Assembly (NCBI GenBank): GCA_002964805.2
Contig: PUDQ02000003.1
Coordinates: 2,666,001-2,730,000 of the forward strand
Reading direction: 5' to 3'
Source of the DNA: Trametes villosa
Lineage: Eukaryota; Basidiomycota; Agaricomycetes; Polyporales; Polyporaceae
Length of the DNA stretch: 64,000 nucleotides
Part shown: piece by piece, positions 56,359-64,000 of the stretch
Numbering within the stretch: position 1 is the first letter of the stretch
Layout: each line of letters starts with the position of its first letter
Notes under the pieces: model-generated
What the model was told of the DNA's origin: nothing
The model's input: the letters and a program-made list of their open reading frames with translations, nothing else
Database searches by the model: none
Position numbers and translations under genes: made by a program

Positions 56359-57305
56359 ATGACTTCTAATACGCATGGTACGTCCCAGACTGAGCCTGAA
56401 CGGGAGTGGACTTACCTCGACTGATGATTGCCGACTTCTTGTAACCTACGTCAGGCACAACGCCGGAACGGGACCAGGAGACAACTCCGGAACCTCAGCC
56501 GCCAACACAGGCTGAGGTCTTCCTCGACAACGAGACAGACGGGCCAGCGAACGGCAGCCCCGTAGAGCAGCCGGCTGGGGTGGCTGATGGTATAACTCAT
56601 GTCGATGGCCACCCGGTCCAGGACGCTCCGACCCCTGGCCAACACCCCATGTTCCCTTCTCACGAATGGACCACGGCTCGCTGTAAGTCGCATCAATCAT
56701 CAATCGCTCTTATACGACGAGCTTCCCGCGGCAAAATAGCGTACTTAAACCATTGTGCTTTCGTAGATGCTGCGACGAACCACCAGATGCACACCCTGCA
56801 GTCGCTTTCGGTTGCGCGCAATATCGACCTGCCGTTTCTCGAAAACGCCCAACAGCCGATAAATCGCGCCGGCGCAAGTCGCCTCATCCAGATGCTCATC
56901 GAAGGTCGAACGCCGTCCCAGGCGGTGATTGACTACATCCTCAACGAGGGCGTCGACGTGCGTGTAGTTCCAATACATCATTCTCTTTCTCATCCAAAAT
57001 CAACACACAGCCGGAGCCCACCGAGCCCTTCGAGTGGCCCAACGGCGGTACCGACCCCCGTACAGACCGGCAAGCAGAGTATATCCGCCTCCTCCACGCG
57101 CAGCTTGGCACCGTGCCGCCCGCTCTAGACAACCTCACCCAGGGCCAGGCTCACGCGATGATCGATCAGCTTCGCGCCGCTCTTGAAGCTCGCCGTACGG
57201 TAAGCCTCTACTGGTTTGGTATTGGGTATCTCCTGGAGTGTGTATGCTGATACTATCACTCGCGTCGCATCATTGTAGCAGTTGCAGGACCGCCGGTCCC
57301 GTTAA
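56359..57305 (+). CDS. divergent DUF3072-like protein, sixth paralogue
   Basis: Five exons join in phase: 56359-56377, 56455-56682, 56767-56957, 57011-57199 and 57279-57305 (654 nt, 217 aa). N-terminal part acidic and Pro/Gln-rich (TTPERDQETTPEPQPPTQAE), then a tag HPMFPSHEWTTA that answers to PPEEWATGGG of the tandem paralogues. Module 1: HQMHTLQSLSVARNIDLPFL, RAGASRLIQMLIEGRTPSQA. Module 2: TDRQAEYIRLLHAQLGTVPP, LTQGQAHAMIDQLRAALEAR. Opposite strand from the array and 8 kb away from it. The longer N-terminus sets it apart. Function unknown. Confidence 0.78.
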
Positions 57306-57917
57306 TTTTGAAGAGCACTTCTCGCACTTCGATTGTTCATCTTCCCGCAGTAAGAGCATTGTCAGAGCCTGTACGACGTAGAATGAATCATTATCACGTC
57401 CCTCCGCTTCCAACTTCACGCGCCTTGTAACCGCAGTGAAACTTCGATACCGGGCAACGGTTGTGTTCAACGGGATCTCAGAGATCTTGCGGTTCCGACG
57501 ACATCTATCAACTGTGGGACTGAAGAGGACTCAGCGGGCTCACGACGGCGTACTTCTTCTCCTTCTCGCATTATAGTTCATTCCTGAACATCTCAGCCCT
57601 CCTCGTCTTCTGTGTTAAGTTGAAAGTTCTCGGTGGAGTAGTCCAAACCTAGACGCCCTAGGCGCGATGTAGCTGTCGAGAGAGATCACAATGAGAAGCA
57701 GACCCAGTCCAGACAGACGCAGATGATAAGCTCAGAACGACTCGGGGCTCTGTGCGGATGCTCCCCGATGACCGTGATGATGATCCTCCTCCTCGTGTAC
57801 AATGCTCGATCTACTCCCCCGGCGCCTCTGCCTGCTGACTAAGCATCCCTCAGCTCGCCCTCTCCTCCTCCTCCCCGCGCCTCTCTCCCGCAGACCCCCT
57901 ACTCCATGCTCCCCCCT
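57306..57917. other. intergenic, nothing seen
   Basis: About 0.6 kb; pyrimidine-rich near 57,840-57,900; no gene. Confidence 0.45.
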
Positions 57918-58506
57918 CTAAACGGCGAAGTCCGCGTCGCCGCCTCCGAGCAGCGGGATCTCATGTATCTTGCCGTAGATGGGATCGACCGTCGTGATGG
58001 TGAGCTCGTGCGGGCTGCGCTTGAGGAGCGCTCGAATCTCGTTGACGTCCGGGGTGACTGGCTCCATGAAGCGTGCGACCGAGAAAGCGGGGCGGATGGG
58101 CAGGTAGATGGGAGTCCCCCAAGTGCTGGGCGTCGGGATAGATTTCTCCATCCACGGGCAGCCACGAAGGAAGCTCCACACCGGCCACCGACCGAGACGT
58201 GCGTGCGATCGTTGAACATGGAGGAGGACGTACTGCGCCCGGTGCGGCAGCCCTTCAACCTCGCGATGCGCAATGAACTCGACGGCGTCGGCTTCCATGA
58301 CTCGGATCCTCGTCACTCGCACCCTCAGCAACAATACGAGGCCGTTCGCCTTCTTGTAGACGAGCTTGAGGCGATCGCCGACGCCCACCGTCGTGTTCAG
58401 GGTGCCGTACGGCTCGAAGATGTCGATTCCGCGCGGATGCACTGCGCAGCTGACGAACTGGACGTCGATGGCGGTTGGGGATGCGACCGGAGGGTAAAAC
58501 AACATG
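57918..58506 (-). CDS. hypothetical 195-aa protein abutting the retrotransposon
   Basis: Start taken at the ATG reading MLFYPPVASPTAIDVQFVSC (58,506), because the upstream part of the frame overlaps the 3' end of the retrotransposon in another frame. It has a beta-rich look (GIDIFEPYGTLNTTVGVGDR, RLKLVYKKANGLVLLLRVRV) and ends VDPIYGKIHEIPLLGGGDAD-FAV. No membrane segment or known motif. The region between its start and the pol stop is under 200 bp, so it may lie inside or right against the 3' LTR. Confidence 0.45.
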
Positions 58507-58689
58507 CTGGTAGAGACAGAGGTAGTAAGCTGATGGATAACGAGCGTGGTGGGGACTATGTTGGGGGAAAGTGCGGGGTGCTTGCGGCTTTTTGTACGCC
58601 TTAGGCGAACTGCGCGTTCTCTCCTGCTCGCGTAGGGAAATGGAAAAAATGATGGAAAAGACTTAGCTCGTTCGCTGATAGATGGCCTT

Positions 58690-61600
58690 TTAAGCGTGCG
58701 CGTCTGTTGCGCTCTGCTGCACGCTAGCTGCGGCTTCGCCATTCAGCTGTTGACGTCGTTGCTCCTCCGCTTCCGCCAGCTTGGTGCCTGGGCGCGGCAC
58801 GAACTCGCGAAGACGTCGAGCATGGAAGAATCCAGACACCTGTGCACCTCCTAGCGTAGCAATCTGGTAAGAGTTCTGTCGACGACTCACCACGCGATAC
58901 GGCGATGACCACCTCGGGAGTAGCTTGCGAATTGCTTTGAACGTGTAGTCGAGGTCGTTTCGATAGACTTGAACCAAGGTGCCGAGCTTGAAGACGCGCG
59001 CTCCCGCGCGGGAGCCCCGCACCTTCTTGTCGAAGGCGTCCTTCCGTTTCTTCGCGTGAAGCAGCGCTTCCTCATACCCATCGAGGTGCTGCTGCCCTAC
59101 GTATGCGACGTGCCGCGCTGCGTCTTCCATGGACACTGGCTGTGTGGAGATGTCGATCGGCGTCTCGGGCGTGTTGACCACTCTGCCCAGCAGGAGCTCT
59201 TTGGGCGAGAATTTCAGTGCAGGCAAAATTCGGTAGTTAAGACACATCACCGCGGTGTCTAAATGGTCCGGCCAGTTCTTCGGTAGCTTCTCCCAGTCTT
59301 CTTTCGTGACTTCAGCGTCCCAGTTGTCTTCGCCCACGTCCGGCGCGCAGAGCCGCTTCAGGACGTGAAGTAGTAGCTTGTTAGTACCTTCGACAAGACC
59401 GTTTACCCATGGCGCATATGCCGCGGCGACTTGCGTCTTGACTTTCCACTTCGCGCAGAACTCGCGAACGTCGTTGCAATCGAAATGCTTCCCGCCGTCC
59501 GTCATGAGTACTTCTGCTGGCGTGTGGTTGTGGAAGATTTGTCGCAAGTCGTCGTTGGTGTGCTTCGCAGTGCCTGACGTCTTGTGCTTGAAGGCCCACA
59601 AGTGCTGGGAGAAGGTATCAAGACACATGAGCAGTGTCTTGTAGCCGCCTTTGCCGTCTGAAAGAGTGAGGTAGTCAGCGACGAGTAGCTCCATGGGGTG
59701 GCGCCTGATGATGGGGTCAAGCAACGAATGTAAGTGCGAGGATCCGAAGTTCTTGCACTTAGCACAGTGGCGTATGCCGTCCATGATGGACGCATCGAGC
59801 TTCGGACTCCAGTACTTGTCCAAGAGAGCGATTTTGATAGCGTCTCTTCCCCAATGTCCGCGTGTTGCGTGCTCTTCGCGCGCTCGCTCTACTGCTTCCG
59901 CCTTGGTGATGCACTCGACGCGTGCGCGCGCGCGCGCCCTCGCCCCTCCTTTTTTCCGCCAAAGCTTGCCGTCGTCGATCTCGTACCCCTCTGCGCGATG
60001 TTTCGCACGCCGCGCCGTTCGTTCGTCTACGTCGTCAGTGACGTTCATGATGGCGTTGATAACCTCGATGAACAACGGTTCGTCTTTGAACCTAAGCAAG
60101 AGTGCGTCAATCTGTTTGTCTGTCATCGTAGCATCGCTCACCGCAAATATGTCGTTGACCAATCCGGTGTTCGTCTCCCAGTCTTCGCTCACAGTCCACT
60201 CGCTGCCGTCTCCTTCCGTTCTTGGTGCGTTTTCTCCTACTCGGCTGAGCCCGTCTGCGACAGTGTTGAGCTTGCCCGGTATGTGGCGCACGTCCACGAT
60301 CTGGTGTGCGAGGATACCATCTCGCCACCTAACGTGCGTACTGGACAGCTTGTCGTTTGATAGGACATCTTTGAGTGCCTTGCAGTCGGTTTCCAGCTCC
60401 ACGGGGAAGCCCCAAACGATATCGGAGAACTTGTCCAGTCCGAATTTCAGCGCAGCGAACTCTGATACGAAAGAGTGGTACTTCTCTTCGGTCTTTGACG
60501 TTCTCTTGGACGCGAACGCAATCGGATGTATCCTCTTGACGATCTTGCCGCTGGGTAGAACATCTGTGAACCGCTGAGCTAGCACTGCACCAAACCCATC
60601 TTTGGACCCGTCCGTCGTGACGATGAAGGGTGTGCCATCCCATTGGGGTCGGTGTAATACCGGTTCAGACGTCAACACCGTCTTCAGCTTGACGAACGCC
60701 TTGTCGTGCTCTGCTTTCCATCGCTCTCCGAACTTGTAGTTCTGCATCGCTCGGCGGTATAGACCCTTCTTCGCCGACGCCGGCACATGCACATCTCGTA
60801 AGAGATCGCGCAGCGGTGCTTCGAGGCGCGCGTAGTCTTTGATGAGGTCGCGGAAGTGGCTGGTAAGACCTAGAAACGAGCCAAGATTGAGTGCGTCTTC
60901 CGGCTTCTTCCAGTCAACCACAGCCGTCAACTTAGCTCTGTCCGGCGTGACCCCCTTCGGCCCAACGAGACCGCCTGCGAAAACGGCTTCTGTCATGAAC
61001 CACTGGCATTTTGACGGCGATAGGGACAGCCCCGCTGCGCGAATGCGTTCGAGGATTCGTCGCAACTTGCCGAGCAGAAAGTTGAAGTCGTCTCCTGCTG
61101 TCCCGCCATCGTCCACAAACAGCTCCATGGTTCCGTCGACTAGAAGGTCGTGCAGGAGGAGAGCAGTCATGTACGCAAAGGATGACGGTGCCCCCGTGAG
61201 GCCGAACGGCATCTTGACGCAGCGGAAGTACCCTCGCCCTTCTATGTAGAAGCAAGTGTACGGCCTTGACTCTTCTGCGAGAACAACAGCGTAAAACCCG
61301 GACGCGAAGTCGAACGTGCACACCCACCGATGTCCGCTCAAGTTTTGCTGCTTCTGTCGGATATCGCCTTGCGGCATGGCCGCGATCTCGGTGACCTTGT
61401 TTATCTCTCCGAAGTTCTGGCATATCCTCCACTTCCGTTCCGTCGGCTGCTCGGTGAACTTCCGTTGCTCATGCTCGGGTCGTTTCGGTACGTCGAACGG
61501 GGGTGCGATGTCGGCGGCTTCGCTTTCTTCGTTCACCCGTCTTTTCAGCTCGTCAATGGTGAGGCCTGTGCCTTCGTGTACCTTGTGTGCGAGAGTGATC

Positions 61601-63324
61601 GGTGCGATGCACTTCACCTCACTCGGCGAACACGGCTCGATCGCTCCGGCTTCCACAAGCTCGTCGATTTTCTTGTGCACGTACGCGCGTTGCGGCGGCG
61701 TCAGTGGTCGCTGATGAACTCGTTTCGAGAAGGTAGCATCAGGCGGGACATTGAGGGTGTGTACCGCACCTGGAACCGGCGTGACCTCCTTGATGGAGAG
61801 CGCGAAGCAGTCTGCGAACTCGCGCACTAAGTCTTGCACTTGACGTCTCTCTTCGGGGCTGATGTCTTCGCCGAGCTGAATGGCGTCTACGATGGCTTGA
61901 ACTCTGCTCGCCTTGAAGGGCTCGGTAGTCCTGGTGTATATATTGTCAGCCGAATCGTGTGCGTCGAGGACAGAGTGCACCGGAAACTCGAATAAGTCGC
62001 CGTTGCTGATGTCTGGTTCTGGTACGTCTGGCCCAATGTACCAGCCGCCTTCGTCTTGTTCGTTCAGTGCTTCTGTGAAATCATCGTCTTGCGCTTGTTC
62101 GTCGTCTTGTGTCTTGTCGTGGTCGTCGGTGGTCGAGCTTGAGCTTTGGGCGCTTCTTTCCGGTGCGCTTTCTACGTGAGCGCTTCCTGCTCCGTCTTCT
62201 GCGTCGGTTTCGCGCACGATCTCTGTGGTGTCTGTAATCAGCGATGTGGTACTGGTCTGTTCGACTGCGAGCGCAGAATCCTCTGAGAGAATGGGCTCCT
62301 GGCATGACTTCGCATCGAGCGTCAACATCAGCCCTCGCGCCCTCAGCATCTCGTCGCCCCACGTACGCCCGTGCTGATTGCGCACTATCGCGCTGCGTTC
62401 TGCCCCGTGCACGCTGATCGTATCCGCGGCATAATCATGCTGCGCTTGGAGAGCTTCTAGCAGTGGTTTCCCGATCAGAAACGACCACGCGCCTTTGCTG
62501 GGGAATAGCTCGAACGAGCTCTCTACGTTGACTCCTTCGAAGTCGAACGTGCCGGTCCATCGTCCATGTGACGCAACGACGCTTCCGTTTGCCATGCGAA
62601 GCTTTCGCGCGGATGGAGCGGCTTCCCCCAGTCTCTGTTCCAGCTTAGGCCATAGGTCTGCATCAACCACATTGACCATGGCTCCATCATCGATCAAGCC
62701 CTTCAGCCGCACCGCCTGCCCCGTCTGAGCGTTCTTTATGGTCGCATGGTACACGAAGGGCAGGGATTCGTGTAGACTCTCGCTGACTGCACACACCGAG
62801 TACAAGAATGCAGTCTCATTCACTTCTGAACATGGTACATCGGATGTGCTGACGCTATCGTAGTCCGTCCTTGAGACAACTATCGTAGGTACTGCTTGGT
62901 CGTTGCGAGAGCCCGCATCATTCTCGTCCCCACACGCTGGCGAGCTTCGCGCGGGGACTGTCGTTTCGTGGGTAGGATCAGGCTGAGGGGCCGCTGTCGG
63001 ATCCGACGAGCTCGCGGCCCCTAGCCTTTTCCCTGGTCCCACGCGGACTCGAACGTTCCTGCTCCTCCTTGCGCATATGGACCCCACTGTCCTGCGTAGT
63101 AGGCTTGCGCGTACGGGTCGGGTTGCGGCGTGTACGCGTACTCGTAAGGTGCTCCCGCATAACCGGGTCCGCCTACGAAATGCACCGGGGCGCCAGCCTG
63201 AGCTCGTCGAGCCTCGGTCTCCACTATCCCCGCCGTGGCTCTCCAGGTGTTCTCCAGCGTAGGTACGAGGGGCCCGGGGCACTCGACGCCCATCGCGTGT
63301 CTCCTCTGCCCGCATCTCCAACAC
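58690..63324 (-). CDS. Ty3/gypsy Pol polyprotein (PR-RT-RNaseH-IN)
   Basis: One uninterrupted frame of 1,544 codons; the true Pol start lies in the overlap with Gag (63,324-63,021), reached by a -1 shift. Domains in order: protease-like GLIDDGAMVNVVDADLW with DFEGVNVESSFELFP; reverse transcriptase KWRICQNFGEINKVTE, CTFDFASGFYAVVLAEES, KMPFGLTGAPSSFAYM, LFVDDGG; RNase H FIVTTDGSKDGFGAVLAQRF ... ELETDCKALKDVL ... VRHIPGKLNTVADGLSR; integrase zinc finger (HATRGH ... HCAKC), DDE core (VADYLTL, VLMTDGGKHF, NGLVEGTNKLLLH), and a C-terminal GSRAGARVFKLGTLVQVYRN / LPRWSSPYRVVSRRQNSYQI part. Domain order RT-RH-IN marks the Ty3 class. No chromodomain seen. No stops, so recently active. Confidence 0.93.
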   Translation of the reverse strand: MLEMRAEETRDGRRVPRAPRTYAGEHLESHGGDSGDRGSTSSGWRPGAFRRRTRLCGSTLRVRVHAATRPVRASLLRRTVGSICARRSRNVRVRVGPGKRLGAASSSDPTAAPQPDPTHETTVPARSSPACGDENDAGSRNDQAVPTIVVSRTDYDSVSTSDVPCSEVNETAFLYSVCAVSESLHESLPFVYHATIKNAQTGQAVRLKGLIDDGAMVNVVDADLWPKLEQRLGEAAPSARKLRMANGSVVASHGRWTGTFDFEGVNVESSFELFPSKGAWSFLIGKPLLEALQAQHDYAADTISVHGAERSAIVRNQHGRTWGDEMLRARGLMLTLDAKSCQEPILSEDSALAVEQTSTTSLITDTTEIVRETDAEDGAGSAHVESAPERSAQSSSSTTDDHDKTQDDEQAQDDDFTEALNEQDEGGWYIGPDVPEPDISNGDLFEFPVHSVLDAHDSADNIYTRTTEPFKASRVQAIVDAIQLGEDISPEERRQVQDLVREFADCFALSIKEVTPVPGAVHTLNVPPDATFSKRVHQRPLTPPQRAYVHKKIDELVEAGAIEPCSPSEVKCIAPITLAHKVHEGTGLTIDELKRRVNEESEAADIAPPFDVPKRPEHEQRKFTEQPTERKWRICQNFGEINKVTEIAAMPQGDIRQKQQNLSGHRWVCTFDFASGFYAVVLAEESRPYTCFYIEGRGYFRCVKMPFGLTGAPSSFAYMTALLLHDLLVDGTMELFVDDGGTAGDDFNFLLGKLRRILERIRAAGLSLSPSKCQWFMTEAVFAGGLVGPKGVTPDRAKLTAVVDWKKPEDALNLGSFLGLTSHFRDLIKDYARLEAPLRDLLRDVHVPASAKKGLYRRAMQNYKFGERWKAEHDKAFVKLKTVLTSEPVLHRPQWDGTPFIVTTDGSKDGFGAVLAQRFTDVLPSGKIVKRIHPIAFASKRTSKTEEKYHSFVSEFAALKFGLDKFSDIVWGFPVELETDCKALKDVLSNDKLSSTHVRWRDGILAHQIVDVRHIPGKLNTVADGLSRVGENAPRTEGDGSEWTVSEDWETNTGLVNDIFAVSDATMTDKQIDALLLRFKDEPLFIEVINAIMNVTDDVDERTARRAKHRAEGYEIDDGKLWRKKGGARARARARVECITKAEAVERAREEHATRGHWGRDAIKIALLDKYWSPKLDASIMDGIRHCAKCKNFGSSHLHSLLDPIIRRHPMELLVADYLTLSDGKGGYKTLLMCLDTFSQHLWAFKHKTSGTAKHTNDDLRQIFHNHTPAEVLMTDGGKHFDCNDVREFCAKWKVKTQVAAAYAPWVNGLVEGTNKLLLHVLKRLCAPDVGEDNWDAEVTKEDWEKLPKNWPDHLDTAVMCLNYRILPALKFSPKELLLGRVVNTPETPIDISTQPVSMEDAARHVAYVGQQHLDGYEEALLHAKKRKDAFDKKVRGSRAGARVFKLGTLVQVYRNDLDYTFKAIRKLLPRWSSPYRVVSRRQNSYQIATLGGAQVSGFFHARRLREFVPRPGTKLAEAEEQRRQQLNGEAAASVQQSATDAHA

Positions 63325-64000
63325 TCGCCCGACGCGATCGCTAAGGTTCCGGGCGTGAGCGGATACGGCATGTGCTCATTTGGTCTCGTCTCGCCGACGT
63401 GCGCCGCGTGCCAGTCGCGCTTCTGCTTCTCGTACGTCGCTCGCCCCTCCTCAGTGTCAGGCTGCGGTGCGAGCGCCTTTTGTCTTATGAGCGCGAGGCG
63501 TTCTTCCGGGGGCATGCGCGGCATTGCGGGCGTAGGACCTCGTGCGCGCACCGCGTTGGGCGGTGGTCCTGCCCAGCGCGGCGGCGGCGGCGGCGGTGGC
63601 CTCATCGCGTAGTAGGGTGGAGCTTGGACCTGGCTCACCGAGTGTGCTCCTGCGATGGCGATGCCTTGCATGACCTTTGCGAGGTCGTCGACCGTCAGCG
63701 GCGTGTGGTTGGCCTCGCCGCTCTTCGTCGTCTCGCTTGTCTTGTCGGTGTCGCCCCTCTTGGTCTGTCCTTGGGGCTGGAACAGCGCGACACGCTCCTT
63801 CAACTTCGTGACGCTGATCTTCCCGATCGCCTCATCGAACTCCTTCCAAGTCGCGACCACCGGCAACATGTCGCGCAAGACGATCGCCGCGAGCTCCGAG
63901 CGAAACCGTTCCGCCACCGAGTCCGGAACCCTGTACCGGCGTACTAGGTTGCTGACCTGGCGCGACCAACGCTGTAAGACGCTGGTTGGCTTCCTGGTTC
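63021..64000 (-). CDS. Ty3/gypsy Gag, partial (5' end beyond window)
   Basis: Frame open from the window edge (…SVLQRWSRQVSNLVRRYRV) to a stop at 63,021. Capsid-like helices (VAERFRSELAAIVLRDMLPV, TWKEFDEAIGKISVTKLKER) are followed by a Pro-rich part and a zinc knuckle CWRCGQRRHAMGVEC (C-x2-C-x4-H-x5-C, one residue longer than the usual last spacing), then a Tyr/Ala/Pro-rich end. Overlaps Pol by about 300 nt in the -1 frame. Start codon, primer-binding site and 5' LTR lie to the right of the window. Confidence 0.88.
   Translation of the reverse strand, partial: TRKPTSVLQRWSRQVSNLVRRYRVPDSVAERFRSELAAIVLRDMLPVVATWKEFDEAIGKISVTKLKERVALFQPQGQTKRGDTDKTSETTKSGEANHTPLTVDDLAKVMQGIAIAGAHSVSQVQAPPYYAMRPPPPPPPRWAGPPPNAVRARGPTPAMPRMPPEERLALIRQKALAPQPDTEEGRATYEKQKRDWHAAHVGETRPNEHMPYPLTPGTLAIASGECWRCGQRRHAMGVECPGPLVPTLENTWRATAGIVETEARRAQAGAPVHFVGGPGYAGAPYEYAYTPQPDPYAQAYYAGQWGPYAQGGAGTFESAWDQGKG

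Larger units (their letters stand above)
58507..64000 (-). mobile_element. Ty3/gypsy LTR retrotransposon, right side cut by window
   Basis: Gag and Pol are complete apart from the Gag N-terminus. The 3' LTR should lie left of 58,690, but it cannot be delimited because the 5' LTR is outside the window; no obvious polypurine tract follows the pol stop. The 3' end could be truncated. Confidence 0.85.

Noticed and set aside
59693..60577. 294-codon plus-strand frame in the retrotransposon
   Set aside because: Antisense to well-supported Pol integrase and RNase H domains.
1..64000. CRISPR arrays, bacterial operons, riboswitches
   Set aside because: Intron-bearing eukaryotic genes throughout; direct repeats found are coding or transposon repeats, not spaced CRISPR units.

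Overview
The window looks like a scaffold piece from a mushroom-forming basidiomycete (Agaricomycetes, perhaps a polypore). The grounds are short GT-AG introns of about 45-65 bp, KDZ and Plavaka-type (CACTA/Tnp2) transposases, a Ty3 retrotransposon, and an intron-bearing nuclear tRNA gene. Species cannot be read from the sequence. No database search was run; family names rest on motifs visible in the spliced translations.

Layout. (1) 1-4.99 kb: little recognisable, one doubtful spliced gene. (2) 5.0-6.18 kb: a complete six-exon mitochondrial enoyl-CoA hydratase gene on the minus strand. (3) 7.0-8.8 kb and 45.4-48.6 kb: two and three co-oriented paralogues of a two-module DUF3072-like family. 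They once formed one array and are now split by a transposon nest. A divergent sixth paralogue lies at 56.4-57.3 kb.

(4) 9,114-45,139: a 36,026-bp nested transposon with a perfect 8-bp target duplication (TCCGCGAC). The outer layer is a KDZ element of about 7.2 kb when empty, with TIRs of about 890 bp and a multi-exon KDZ transposase (44.03-39.92 kb, minus). Its left TIR is cut twice. The first cut is a 25,283-bp Plavaka/CACTA-like element (9,367-34,649) with 1,475-bp TIRs, a 3-bp CAC duplication, an apparently intact 1,241-aa transposase and nine other gene models. These include a SUN-domain membrane protein, a WD40 membrane protein, a Leu-rich protein, a tail-anchored protein and a likely accessory transposon protein. 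The second cut is a 2,819-bp fold-back element (34,965-37,783) with a 7-bp duplication. A fourth, tRNA-related fold-back element (about 39,264-39,936) sits in the low-complexity tail of the KDZ transposase. The intact KDZ right TIR serves as an internal control showing what the left TIR looked like before it was cut.

(5) 49.4 kb: tRNA-Arg(UCG) with a 35-nt intron. (6) 50.4-52.2 kb: an Aro8-type aminotransferase. (7) 52.5-54.0 kb: a Ser/Pro/Ala-rich protein. (8) 57.9-64.0 kb: a hypothetical ORF, then a Ty3/gypsy element on the minus strand whose 5' end runs off the window.

The most notable object is the 25-kb Plavaka element. Both its ends and its target site can be defined to the base, so the roughly 18 kb of non-transposase genes were moved as one unit. 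This makes it a giant cargo-carrying DNA transposon of a basidiomycete, parked inside the TIR of another transposon.
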